A stretch of 64,000 nt of DNA from Perca fluviatilis (Eukaryota; Chordata; Actinopteri; Perciformes; Percidae). The position numbers were made by a program, and so were the translations under genes. Shown piece after piece: positions 1-10,735 of this stretch; the stretch's first letter is position 1; each line of letters starts with the position of its first letter. The stretch is taken from positions 28,460,161-28,524,160 of the forward strand of contig NC_053133.1 of NCBI RefSeq assembly GCF_010015445.1, in the 5' to 3' direction. A model generated the notes under the pieces. The model searched no databases and was not told where the DNA came from. It saw only the letters and a list, made by a program, of their open reading frames with translations.

Positions 1-835
1 TGTGTCTATATGTATATGTGTGTGTGTGTGTGTCTCTGTGTGTGTGTGTCTATAGGTATATGTGTGTGTGTGTGTGTGTCTCTGTGTGTGTGTGTCTATA
101 TGTATATGTGTGTGGTGTGTCTCTGTGTGTGTGTGTCTATATGTATATGTGTGTGTGTCTCTGTGTGTGTGTGTCTATATGTATATGTGTGTGTGTGTCT
201 GTGTGTGTGTGTCTATATGTATATGTGTGTGTGTGTGTGTCTCTGTGTGTGTGTGTCTATATGTATATGTGTGTGTGTGTGTCTGTGTGTTCTATATGTA
301 TATTGTGTTTGTTGTGTGTCTATATGTATGTGTGTGTTATGTGTGTGTCTGTGTGTTTGTTGTGTGTGTTTTGTGTCTATATGTTGTATGTTTGTGTCTA
401 TATGTGGTGTGTATGTGTCTATATGTATTGTGTGTGTGTGTGTGTATGTCTATATGGTGTGTTTTGTGTTCTATATGTATATGTGTGTGTTCTGTGTGTT
501 GTGTCTAGTATATGTGTGTGTTGTGTGTGTTGTTTATGTTGTGTGTGTGTGTGTGTGTTGTTATTATTGTGTTGTGTTTGTTTTGTTTTTTTGTGTGTGT
601 GTGTGTCTATGTGTGTGTGTGTGGTGTGTCTATGTGTCTGTGTGTGTGTCTATGTGTGTGTGTGGTCTGTGTGTGTGTTGTGTGTGTCTCTATGCTGTGT
701 GTGTGTGTTATGTTTTTGTTTGAGTTTGTGTGTTGTGTGTGTGTCTCTATGTGTGTTTGTTTGTGTCTATGTGTGTCTCTATGTGTGTGTGTGTGTGTGT
801 TTGTGTGTCTCTGTTTGTGTGTGTGTCTATATGTA

Positions 836-866
<31 letters not shown>

Positions 867-1075
867 CTCTATGTGTGTGTGTGTGTGTGTGTTTGTGTGT
901 CTCTGTTTGTGTGTGTGTCTATATGTATTTGTGTGTGTGTCTCTATGTGTGTGTGTGTCTCTATGTATGTGTGTGTGTGTTGTCTGTGTGTGTGTCTCTG
1001 TGTGTGTGTCTATATGTATATGTGTGTGTGTGTCTCGTGTGTGTGTGTCTATATGTGTGTGTGTGTGTGTCTCCA

Positions 1076-1108
<33 letters not shown>

Positions 1109-1160
1109 CTATGTGTTTATATGTGTGTGTGTGTGTCTATATGAATGTGTGTGTGTCTCT

Positions 1161-1194
<34 letters not shown>

Positions 1195-1365
1195 CTCAAT
1201 GTGTGTGTGTGTTTGTGTCTGTGTGTGTCTGTGTGTGTGTGTCTATATGTCTGTGTGTTTGTGTGTGTCTGTGTGTGTGTCTCTGTGTGTGTGTCTATAT
1301 GTATATGTGTGTGTGTGTCTCCGTGTGTGTGTGTCTATATGTGTGTGTGTGTGTGTGTGTCTCCA

Positions 1366-1396
<31 letters not shown>

Positions 1397-1459
1397 CTAT
1401 GTGTGTGTGTATGTGTGTGTGTGTGTGTGTCTATATGAATGTGTGTGTGTCTCTGTGTG

Positions 1460-1494
<35 letters not shown>

Positions 1495-1575
1495 TCAATG
1501 TGTGTGTGTGTTTGTGTCTGTGTGTGTCTGTGTGTGTGTGTGTCTATATGTCTGTGTGTTTGTGTCTGTGTGTAA
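1..1575. repeat. TG/TCTATATGTATA higher-order microsatellite
   Basis: Runs of (TG)n are punctuated every 15-40 bases by TCTATATGTATA or TCTCTG interruptions, giving a higher-order pattern. The region is nearly free of C outside TCT and CTC and almost lacks A on the plus strand, so several frames stay open by accident. Those Cys/Val-rich open frames are not genes. The same motif mix recurs at 10590-11531. Confidence 0.95.
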
Positions 1576-1615
1576 AGGACTTAAATAGGTTTTAAAAAGG
1601 TATATCTCTAATAGG

Positions 1616-2139
1616 TTAAGACAATAAACACTTCACCATTAAAACAACACTGTATGTATTTAAAATTTAAGCAAATTATATATATATTGTAGTGCTGAGG
1701 CTTGTGTCGCTAAACCCACCAGACTCCATGTAAATAATCAGTACTTTAAGGATCATAAGATCCACTTCATTCAAAGTCGACAGAAACAAAATAAAGCTAT
1801 GAAAAGCCATTGTTGGGTTTCTCTACACTTTTCCCACCATCACAACTCTAGTGTTGGTTGAAATAAAAACATAGTTTACTGATTTACATGTGAAAATGTA
1901 TGTTGTCTCTATGCTCGCTAAAAGTACTATTTTTTAAATGGAGTCTGGTGTGTTTAGCGCTAGCTACTTCATACCTGTTTCTGGTAAACATAAAGGTCTT
2001 AAAATTAAGACAATTAACACTTCACCATTAAAACAACCCTGTATGTATTTAAAATTTAAGCAAATTATATATATATTGTAGTGCTGAGGCTTGTGTCGCT
2101 AAACCCACCAGACTCCATGTAAATAGTCAGTACTTTAAG
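1616..2139. repeat. duplicated MITE-like segment with inverted arm
   Basis: A 135-base segment (1616-1750) recurs almost unchanged at 2005-2139. Between them, 1920-1972 is an inverted copy of 1698-1749 (core GCTAAACCCACCAGACTCCA and its reverse complement). This looks like a small non-autonomous DNA transposon with inverted ends whose left arm was then duplicated. A related core (AAGTCTGGTGGGTTTGG) is seen near 56800. The superfamily is not assignable by eye. Confidence 0.65.
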
Positions 2140-2176
2140 CATCCTAAATCTATCAAACTCCTATTCGTATTCGTTT

Positions 2177-2182
2177 TCTCTC

Positions 2183-2217
<35 letters not shown>
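2177..2217. repeat. (TC)n microsatellite
   Basis: An almost pure TC run of about 40 bases with one TCTG interruption. Confidence 0.9.
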
Positions 2218-2334
2218 GTGAAAGTGTGACATATGTATCTACTTAGCTAGTGTTATTCGGATGTGCACCAAGTAGGAGGCACTCTGTAAAAATTTCTTCC
2301 GGAATTTTCTAGTTCTAATCATTGACATATATAT

Positions 2335-2886
2335 TAATGGACCAACAGAGCCCGTGTCTCTGGACGGAGACCAGTGAAGGCTATTAGAAGCACTTCTCCG
2401 GTGATCTCGTCCCTTACTGCGCAGCCTCCAACTGACAGAGACAACGTAGATGTGACGTGAGCAACGTGTCTGAAAGTGTGAAGTCTTCTGGTAGCTGTGC
2501 CGAGAGAAATCTCAATCATTCCCAATCTTACAGAGACGGAGAGCGTAGGTATATGTAAGGAGATAACATAAGCACAGGCTAATTACTGATCACTAACATG
2601 CTAGTTAACATTAGTAATTAAACCTAAACAGCTAATGTAAGTCCAAACTGCCTGTGAGCTTCTCCTGTACTATACGGTAATTCCTCTACTGTGTGACAGT
2701 AAGTCTCGTGGTTATGACCCAATCGTTAGCCTATTGTTATAAAAGCGTCTGCTACGGAGCCATAACGTGAGCTACAAGGTAATGGAGCCTTTTATACATT
2801 GTCGTGTTTCTTTAGAAATAAACAACGGACACATCGAGTTTTTAAACGCTTCAGATGTAAAGTTATTCTCAGTCAAGTAACGTAAA
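2335..2886. mobile_element. dispersed element, copy 1 (second copy at 43320)
   Basis: About 550 bases match 43320-43975 closely, including the stretch around GCTACGGAGCCATAACGTGA and the TAGTTAACATTAGTAAT motif. A dispersed fish transposon copy is the simplest reading. The ACTGATCACTAACATGCTAG unit is single here but tandemly expanded in the other copy. No coding capacity was recognised. Confidence 0.65.
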
Positions 2887-3234
2887 AAAAAAAAATTGCG
2901 GTCAGTGAAATGCTAACAGGAGGTGATGGCCTGTTAGCAACAAAATGGCGCCATGATGGCTCGCGTTCTGAAGCGAAGCTTACCCCGTTGGTTCTAATCA
3001 ATACTGTTGTTAGCGCCCGATTGCAATAGTGCTACATTGATGTTGCATTGACCAATGAAAACCGGTGCATACATACTGGAATAGACGTGACCGGCACGAA
3101 AGCTTGTCAGGCGTAGCAACAGTAACTAGGGAGGGCGGGGCTTAGCGACGGGTCGGGCGGGACCGGGACAGCTGTCAATGTGGAATGAAAACACACAAAC
3201 ACACTAAACTTTGAATTTCTGATACAGCTCCGCG

Positions 3235-3296
<62 letters not shown>

Positions 3297-3600
3297 CGTA
3301 CTAAGCTCAACCAATCAGCGTGCAGCTCATCTAAATACTCATGAGCAGACCATATAAGGCAGAAAAGCTCTTGTTTCAGTCCAGTCCCATTTAACAGGGT
3401 AGCATTAGGGCCAAAAACAGCAAAAGAGACATTTTCAGCCCAACCAATGTTACATACCCTATTAGGAGACCTTAAGGAACAGCCTGAAATACCCTATAGA
3501 ACCATTCTATCACCCCTTTAATGCTGCACAAATAATCTAATCCCAGTCATGATGTCACTGTGTGTGAATAACTAACCTCATAAACTGTGTGATTTAAGGA
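2887..3600. other. repeat-derived intergenic DNA, no gene seen
   Basis: This stretch continues from the dispersed element through a GC-rich patch (3120-3180) and a TG microsatellite to an ACCCCTTTAA-type end near 3520, as in other fish non-autonomous DNA elements. I see no exon with convincing borders. Confidence 0.5.
3236..3292. repeat. (TG)n microsatellite
   Basis: Pure TG dinucleotide run of about 57 bases. Confidence 0.95.
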
Positions 3601-3636
3601 AACTAAAAGGTGAGCTGTGTGCGTCTCACTCAGTGT

Positions 3637-4320
3637 CCACTCCAGTCTCCACGTTGTAACAGCCTTCACTTTACCCACAGTAGAAACCACAGAAGAAGAC
3701 ACTGGGGCTTAAGAAGCTTGGTGTTCTTCACACTTTACCAACAGGTTGGACAAAGTAGATTTTGTAACTTAATCAATAGTTCTTTTATTACACCCATCCT
3801 TAATGTGACATATACAATGTATTTACTTCAATGAGAATTTGTATTTTTCTTATTTGTTCTATTTTTTAATTGTGCTGTTGAGCAAACCAAACCAAACTTT
3901 CTCCTCTATCATTTAAAACATCTGGAACTGTAGTAAACATGTCCCTTGTTTTTATTTTAATTACTTTTCTTTCTCTCTTTCTTCATTCTTTATTTTCTCT
4001 ACTCATTTAATTCTTCCTTTCTTCCTTTTTATAGACTATGTTTTTATGTTTTTATATTCTATATATTTCGTTGATCTTTTTTAAGGAACCCAACATGTTG
4101 AGGGTTTTCTGGGTTTCTTTAGCAAGACATTTTTTATTTACTGTTTGGTGCATTTATTTTTGCAATCATAGTATTGTAAATCACAATATGACTTATCTAC
4201 AAATTGTACAGCCCTATTTCTTTTTTTTTAATTATGACTGTTTCACATGAAAAAACAATTTCAAATTTTGATTTAATTTTGCATCACATTGAAGAATAAA
4301 TCTTAAAGTTTTCTGACAAA
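3637..4320 (-). other. 3' flank block of NLR-type gene, copy A
   Basis: About 600 bases run parallel to 55913-56560 (copy C), and the distal part also to 13724-14003 (copy B). In A and C the block lies on the 3' side of a minus-strand LRR exon, so it is probably the 3' untranslated or downstream part of an NLR-C gene that was copied with it. No open frame is conserved among the copies. Confidence 0.6.
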
Positions 4321-4517
4321 CACTGATCCAGTTTGAGTCCAGACTACATCTGGAGACAAACTGTTCAGACTGACAAACTGAAAACAAACAAAGAGTTGTT
4401 GTGATTTGTACTCAGACAAACACAGAAAACAAGTGAACTGATAGAAATTTAAAACTTCTGTTATGGATTTAATTTTAATAGATTTACACTGTAGAAGAAT
4501 GAAATAGATGAACTGAC

Positions 4518-4694
4518 CTCAGAGTCTCCAGTCTACAGTTTGGACTCTCCAATCCAGCACACAGCTGCTTCACTCCTGAATCATTCAGGTTGTAGTTCTC
4601 TGTCAGGTCCAGCTCTTTCAGATGGGAGGGGTTGGACTTCAGAGCTGAGGCCAGAGCAGCACAGCTGATCTCTGACAAACCACAGCGCACCAAT
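4518..4694 (-). CDS. LRR exon of NLRC3-like gene, copy A
   Basis: One leucine-rich-repeat exon of 177 bases. On the minus strand it follows a consensus acceptor (TTTATTCAG) and ends at CTGAG|GTCAGT, entering and leaving in phase 2. It encodes about 58 residues with the teleost NLR-C ribonuclease-inhibitor-type pattern: [18 protein letters not shown], then [16 protein letters not shown], then [15 protein letters not shown]. It contains no stop. LRRs form the C-terminal sensing domain of NACHT receptors. No NACHT exon sits directly upstream; the nearest is at 15654, beyond a 5.7 kb transposon-like block. It may therefore be the last LRR of that gene or a separate remnant. Confidence 0.85.
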
Positions 4695-4815
4695 CTGAAT
4701 AAAGAACAGATGTGTTGATGTTTTAAATGTGTAGCTCAACATTACTATGTTCTAATCAATGATCTTACCCCTAAAATTAGTTTTGTTTAAAATTAGTTGT
4801 TAGTTCTATGTGCAG

Positions 4816-4864
<49 letters not shown>

Positions 4865-4868
4865 TGTC
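4816..4868. repeat. (TG)n microsatellite, left flank of the 5.7 kb element
   Basis: TG run ending in TTTGTGTCTATA, directly before the left terminal inverted repeat at 4873. The right flank of the element (10590 onward) is again TG/TCTATA sequence, as expected if the element split one microsatellite. Confidence 0.9.
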
Positions 4869-4872
4869 TATA

Positions 4873-5275
4873 CACTCTCAGAAATAAAGGTACAGAAAAG
4901 TAAAAAAAAGGTACAAATGCTCGTCGCTGGGGCAGTACCCCCAATGGGAACAAACTTGTACCATATTAATGGGTACAAAGAAGTACCCTACAGTTTGTGC
5001 CTTTTAGGTACAAATATGTACCCTTGAATATGTTCCTTCAAAGGTACAAATGACTCGGTAAGCTGGGGTGGTACCCCCGAGGTACAGCAATAGTACCCTT
5101 ACCATAGGTACAGAATTGTACCCTTTTATACTGTACCTTTTGAGAGACAATTTTGTACCTTAGCAATACATTTGTACCTTAATCCACTGGTACAAACGTA
5201 CCCCATTAGATAGTACAAATTTGTTCTTGTTAGGGGGTACCACCCCGCCGGCGATGCCATTGTACCTATAAAGTG
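4873..5275. repeat. left GTACC-rich subterminal array
   Basis: Repeated GGTACA/GTACCC motifs, partly palindromic: the part near 4918-4944 is inverted at about 5230-5270 (GGGGTACCACCCCG). The terminal TIR sequence itself does not recur at 5275, so this is not a complete short hairpin element. Confidence 0.7.
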
Positions 5276-6973
5276 GCAAAAATGTCCTTGTTAAATAGAA
5301 AAGAATGAGAGGAAAAGAAGGCAATGTTTTGTTTTCCCACAATCAATGATTTAAAAGAAGTTAAATTGTACAAAATTCAAATACTAGAAAGTGAATAACT
5401 CCCACACACCACAATCTTCATTTGCAATACACTTTAATGACCAAAGTTATAAAGAAAGATACAACATCTAAAGTTTATTCGATACACACCAGTGCTAAAA
5501 TATTTGTACAATCTGAAGGTGTAATTTTTAAACAGTCTTACACACTGTATTTCATTGCCACAAAGACAGATCTCCAGGTACCTCATCTACGTGCTGGCTA
5601 AAATACTTTGGAAATATCAGTTTTCCACAAAGAACCCATGTAGTGTCCACATTAAAAATGTATTTCATTCTGAAAAAAAAAGAGGAATTCTCTCACCATG
5701 CAACACATCCACAACAAAAACATCTGCCGGCGACTGTACCCAGATCAATAAACCTCATCTACTAAATCTTAATTTCTAAATGCCTTGTTTACATCCTTGT
5801 GTATAACAGTGACCCAAGTGCCAAAGAAAAACTTTAACTCTTGTGAAGTTGGTCCAACATGTGGGACTTACTCATGCCCATGATGCCTTTAAAAATAATC
5901 TTTGTAGCTTCATCCTAAAATACAGGGAGAACACAATTTACTAGAATCTGTTCAGCAAGAAATACTTAGTGATGTAAACTTTCTATTTTGCTTGTTTAAA
6001 AAAAAAAAAAAAAAAAAGAGAAATATGAATTTATATTTTATATTAAAGAAAATTGTTTTGATGTCGAAGGAGGTCCTGAACTTCAAGATTTACAGTCCAA
6101 TGATTTTTTTTTGAGGAAGCATCAAGAGAGTTCTCTTCTCAGTTCAAATTGAAAGAATACTGTAAATTGAGGTTAGATCCTGACAGTAGAGTAACATATG
6201 GGGTACAGTGTAGATGTTACTAAGTCCTTATCTCCAGACATAATGCATGACATGATAGAGGGTGTCATACCTTTAGTTTTGAAACTTGTCCTGTGCCATG
6301 TGCATAAAAAAAATATTAGCATACAAGAGAAAAGCTACTGAGAATGAGAATAGGTCAAAATGATAGAGCAAATAAGCCAGCCACGGTGGTCTCAAAGACT
6401 ACTATAATAAGGGAGGCATTGCGGGGCTCGGCATCTCAGAAATAGTGCATTTTTAGACGTATTCCTTTTTGATCGCACATCGTATTTGTCTTAATTGCCA
6501 ATATTGGCGTGTATACCTGTTGTGCCGAGAAATTGTAGATATTGTTCTAGTTCCAACGGTGTGAAGCGAGAATCTCTTTTAGATGTACTTGTGCAAGATT
6601 TTTGACAGAGTTGAAAAGCTGTATTTGGAAATTTTATTACACCAAAATGCCATTATTTAATTCATTATTGAAGATTAAGGTCAATGTTTGGGCCTCTTCA
6701 TTCTCACTGGTGCATGAAGTTTGAAGCAAACACCAAATTTTTAAGAATATTGCAAGTAATTGTCGTAATTTCATTAATATAGCTTCCACTCTGAGCAACC
6801 GTCACCAGTTAAAACAATGCTGGGACTTTTTCTTCAAATAATTTAGAGGATTTTGAGAAGGTACCAGAAGCAGTACTAGCACTCCATTTTGTTCCTTACC
6901 ACTTACTCTCCAGTGTGCTCTAAGGCAATATTTCACTGATGTTTCTTTAAGTGAAGATAAAGTTATACATGTT
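5276..6973. other. interior of 5.7 kb element, mostly without recognisable genes
   Basis: AT-rich DNA downstream (on the minus strand) of the five-exon gene. A minus-strand AATAAA lies at 6638-6633, about 340 bases after the stop at 6974, and could be its polyadenylation signal. Bases 5660-5732 are an inverted copy of the gene's 3' end (7002-7075). A poly-A run lies at 5998-6018. Confidence 0.45.
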
Positions 6974-8363
6974 TCAGAAGTAAACCGTTAACAATGTCAA
7001 GTATGCCACAAAAATTTTTTTGTTGTGATGTGTTGCATGGTGAGAGAGAATTCCTTTTTCAAAGTGAAATACACTCCCTTCACATTCATTTTCACAATAC
7101 ATCGCTGGATGAATCAGAGTGTTCTTGTTTTTGGGTTGGTATTCAAGATCAAAAACAAAATAAGAATAAAACGATGAGATCGTTGCTTCCTCTACCTTCA
7201 TGCCTTCACACACCTCGACCCCGTCTACCTTCAGGGAACAACAGCTACGTCCCCCAAATGTGGACTTCCAGTCTTCTTGGGTCACCTGGACAATTGGGAA
7301 TGGTGTGTTGGGTTCACCCTGAAGAATACAACAAAGCAGACAGGGATGCAAACACGTTTGGTCAAAAAAGAGAGATAGTCGATGGACACCCCCCAAAAAA
7401 AAGAAATCGAAACACTAGAGTGCTAGAGATGCATACCTCTCCAATCATGATGTGATGATCCACACTCATTTTAAAAATGATTGACAGGAGGATGAACACC
7501 GCTCTGAAGTCCATTCCTAGAAGAGAATCAAGATAGATACTTAATTTATCCCGAAGGAAATTTTAGGTATCCAGTAGCTTGCACACACACGCACACAAAA
7601 TCTGATTATGCACTTTGAATTGTCTGATTTTTCCTTGCATGCGCTTGTCAAAGTGTGAGTACTCTCAAAATAAGCTTTTGTGGTACCTTGTAGATTCTCG
7701 GTGAGTGCTTCTTCTCTGGCCTCCAAGTACTGTTTAGCTAGTGGAGATTTTCCTTGAGCCAGGGCAAACACTGGGAACTATCTGGTTAAAGCCATCAGTG
7801 AAGCCAATGCTCGCTGTGGAGTGTACACGACCCACCTCCTCCAACAGCTGCAGAAAGACAAAGACAAAGAAAGACAATTAAGGAATTGACCCCGAGGGAA
7901 AGAGGATTACAGAGTATTTAGCAACTATAGTGCAATAAAGGTCACCACACATCAGCTAGTGACATGGTGAAGGAGAGGGTAACAAGGTGGAAGGAAGGTG
8001 GGAGACCTAAGACTACCTGTGCTGTGAGTAGCCGTTAGGGACAGTGTGTAGATGGATGTGAGTGGACAGACCTACCCGTGTTGGGTTGTGTGTTGCTTTG
8101 AGTGGAACAGGCCTCTCCGTGTCCAGGCTCCTGCATCTGTCGTTACTATCTGAAGGAACTTGGCCAGCTTTTTAGACGAGTCTTTGAATAGATGGTCTAG
8201 CATTGAGTCAGTTAAGCCCAGGTGTACCGTCTCTCCATCCACTTCATTTTCTATGGAATAAATAGCACATTGAATTTGATCATTACACATGCATTATGGG
8301 TATATAAACAGTAATTGGTTGTCCACATTTTAGAAATTCCCAGATTTAATTGGTACCATAGAG

Positions 8364-8703
8364 CAGTGTTTCTCAAATGGGGGTACGTGTACCCTTAGGG
8401 GTACTTTGGAGTACTGCAGGGGAGTACATGAATTTTTAGCAAAAATTCTAATTTAAAAATGTCATGAATAATTCCTAAAATAATTATACTATAGTAATGA
8501 ATACATTAAGTGATATATTATAAACAGAAATGTAGCATTTAAATGTTTGTTTAAATAAGGTTGTTGTTTAGGAAATCTATCACATATTATTCTTCCTCTT
8601 TATAGAGACTTTTTTTTCTACCAAAATGTTTTGCACTGGTCGGTGTCTTGGCTTAAAAACAATTCAGAGGGGGTACAATATTCAAAAAGTTTGAGAAACA
8701 CTG
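8364..8703. mobile_element. hAT-type MITE
   Basis: A 340-base element starts CAGTGTTTCTCAAA and ends TTTGAGAAACACTG, the classical hAT terminal form. The 8-base flanks CCATAGAG (8356-8363) and CTGTAGAG (8704-8711) agree at six positions, an aged target duplication. It sits in the first intron of the five-exon gene, so it inserted after that gene was in place. It has no coding capacity. Confidence 0.85.
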
Positions 8704-9293
8704 CTGTAGAGAACAAGACGCGGAATTCCACAAAACACAGACGCCATCTTCTAACTTAAACTGTTACACAGCTCCACGTGCACAAATGGAATCGAACATC
8801 ATCCAACATGAACATCTTCAACTTAGAAATATACAACACCCGTACACTAAACACTTACATAATGTATTATCTACATAGCTGCAGCACTATTTGGGCATCA
8901 ACTTAACTTTAACTCAACTTTTCAGTTGAGTACGTTGGCTGTACGAGGGACACGAGCTAGCTAACGATTGCTGTAGCCAACTGTAGCTAGCCAGCTGAAT
9001 TGACTGGCAAACGTTAGCTAGCTAAGGTCAGCTAACGTTATGCTTTCTTCTTTACAATCTTTCCAACTAGCTACATGTAACGAACGTTAGTGGTAACTTA
9101 CAAATAAGTCCGATATAATGTTAGCGTGATCTAACGTAGCGACGTTAAGCGTAATTAAGCGCTATGGTTAGCGTTAGCGTTAGCGCTAACGTACGTTAGC
9201 AAATGCTGATCAGCCAACTTTACTTAATCAGCGGGCTGCAAGTGTAACTTTCAAATGTAGCTAGTTACGTTAGCTAACGACAGTATTACTCAC
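8704..9293. other. first-intron DNA with repeated GCTAACGTTAGC motifs
   Basis: Rest of the first intron of the five-exon gene. From about 8930 to 9280 it is crowded with variants of GCTAACGTTAGC and GCTAGCTA in both orientations. I see no exon. Confidence 0.5.
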
Positions 9294-9404
9294 CTCTGAA
9301 TTTCTGCGCTTCTCCATCTGTCATGGTTAAACCACCTTCTATCAACGTTTGGATCAGCTCATCTGAGGGTAAAGTTGGCAGGGACATTGTTGAGCTGCCA
9401 AGCG

Positions 9405-9500
9405 TCCTGCAGGCTCCAGCGACTGCCGCCAATCCGAATGAAAGAAAGAGGCGTGGCCGTAGAACGCGAATACCGGCGCGAAAAAACTGCCAGTCATAAT
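9405..9500 (-). promoter_or_regulatory. CpG-rich promoter-like patch with CCAAT and E2F-type motifs
   Basis: Directly upstream of the minus-strand ATG at 9387 the DNA turns GC/CpG-rich. It contains a CCAAT motif (9429-9433, plus orientation) and, read on the minus strand, TTTTTTCGCGCC at 9487-9476, which fits the E2F consensus. No TATA box is seen. The position fits a TATA-less promoter of the five-exon gene; this is inference from motifs only. Confidence 0.4.
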
Positions 9501-9924
9501 ATTAGACAGACCAACAACGGGACAATTTTAACACTTTTCGCAATCTTAATCATCACTAAATTCACTTCTGAGAACGTTTTAGGCGAGAAATGAACCGTTT
9601 AGATTTCGAATATTGGCAGTCTTGTGAAAATTGATGCCGAATTGACAATTTGCTTTAAAGTTTTCGGAGTTGAGAAGCTCCATGAAGTGAGGCGACAGCC
9701 AGCAGGCGCATGCCGGGGCCGCTAGCTCGTCGCTCGGCCAGTCTCGCTCAGAGACCCCGCTGTGAGCTGGAGCTCAGACCGCTCTCGTTAATAAGAGTAT
9801 TTTATTTCGCCGTTGATGTATCGTTTGTTTAAATATCACAACACATGTCCATCATAAGATCAACGGGAACCTGTGGTTAACTGTCTTTTCGGAGTTATAT
9901 TAAACTTCACAAGCTGGCCGATCG

Positions 9925-9925
<1 letters not shown>
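9501..9925. other. no gene recognised; second GC-rich patch
   Basis: Upstream of the promoter-like patch. A further CpG-rich stretch lies at 9690-9790, with no open frame or splice pattern I can support. Confidence 0.4.
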
Positions 9926-9964
<39 letters not shown>

Positions 9965-9980
9965 CCACACACACACACCA
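9926..9980. repeat. (CA)n microsatellite
   Basis: CA run interrupted once by CAACC. Confidence 0.9.
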
Positions 9981-10171
9981 CGCAACGCAGGCAGATGCGC
10001 AGAGGAGAGAGAGATACCTGTTTTGATCATAGACTGTATATATTCTATGGTTTCGGTTCGGCAGACTTGTTTACAAATTATGACATAGGCTCTATCTAAA
10101 TCTAATCTAGCCTATTTACATTGGATTTAGTATTTAGTCTTAGAAAAGCCATGTATAATTAGCTGCTACCC

Positions 10172-10582
10172 CGGAGGATTGTGTACCCTGTCACTTGAAA
10201 GGTACTTCTGAGTACCCCACAGGAAGTGTACCCTTTGACTTGAATAAGGTACTTTTTTGTACCCTACAGGATGTGTACCCGAAAGGTACTTCTTAGTACC
10301 CCATGGGAACACGATAGGACCTTTAATGGTACATTTGTGAATGTTGTACCTTAAGGAACTAGATTGTACCTTCACTATTACTTTATTTATGACAATGTAC
10401 CTTTTCAAAGGGTACCTATATGTACCTTTCAGCATGCATATTTCATTGTGTACCCTTTTCTTTGGAAAGGTACTTTTTGGTACTCAGCTGGAGACATGTT
10501 TGTACCTTTGCTGGCACATTTGTGAAATTTGTACCTTAAAGTACTTAATTGTACCCTCACTGTACCTTTATTTCTGAGAGTG
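10172..10582. repeat. right GTACC-rich subterminal array and TIR
   Basis: Dense GTACC/GGTAC motifs run up to the right terminal inverted repeat at 10560-10582, mirroring the array at 4873-5275 in motif but not in exact sequence. Confidence 0.7.
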
Positions 10583-10589
10583 TAAGTAT

Positions 10590-10702
10590 ATGTGTGTGAC
10601 TCTGTGTGTGTCTGTGTGTGTGTCTATATGTAAGTGTTTGTGTGTCTATATGTATGTGTGTGTTTGTGTGTGTCTCTGTTTGTGTGTGTGTGTGTGTCTA
10701 TA

Positions 10703-10735
<33 letters not shown>

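Larger units (their letters stand above)
6974..9387 (-). pseudogene. unrecognised five-exon gene inside the 5.7 kb element, one stop
   Basis: Five exons fit together by splice consensus and phase: 9387-9294 (start ATG, MSLPTLPSDELIQTLIEGG..., donor GTGAG, ends phase 1); 8250-8076 (donor GTAGGT, ends phase 2); 7847-7687 (acceptor CTGCAG, ends phase 1); 7516-7437 (acceptor TTCTAG, ends phase 0); and 7318 to the stop at 6974 (acceptor TTCTTCAG, phase 0). All four junctions join in frame, which chance does not explain. The third exon has one in-frame TAG (7780-7778), between residues LTR and FPVFALAQGK, at a place where one base change would give Trp. The predicted product is about 280 residues, with no signal peptide, zinc finger or DDE pattern that I can see. 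I do not recognise the family. It may be a host gene picked up by the element or an accessory gene of it. The single stop makes it a probable recent pseudogene unless it is a sequencing error. Confidence 0.6.
4873..10582. mobile_element. candidate 5.7 kb TIR element carrying a spliced gene
   Basis: The left end (CACTCTCAGAAATAAAGG, followed by TACAG) is matched exactly by the reverse complement of the right end at 10560-10582, a perfect 23-base inverted repeat. Both ends are flanked by TA (4871-4872 and 10583-10584) and then by TG/TCTATA microsatellite. Inside each end are about 400 bases full of GTACC/GGTAC motifs. The interior holds a minus-strand five-exon gene (9387 to about 6974), a CpG-rich promoter-like patch and a small hAT MITE. 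GTACC-rich short elements with such ends are common in fish. Here the two ends may bound one long element, or they may be two unrelated short copies; the shared microsatellite flank favours one element. I recognise no transposase. Confidence 0.5.

Noticed and set aside
10..1595. Open frames of 97-525 codons rich in Cys and Val
   Set aside because: They are translations of the TG/TCTATA microsatellite; no domain, no codon bias, and several frames are open at once.
6994..7455. 153-codon plus-strand frame
   Set aside because: Overlaps two exons of the phase-consistent minus-strand gene; it is their shadow.
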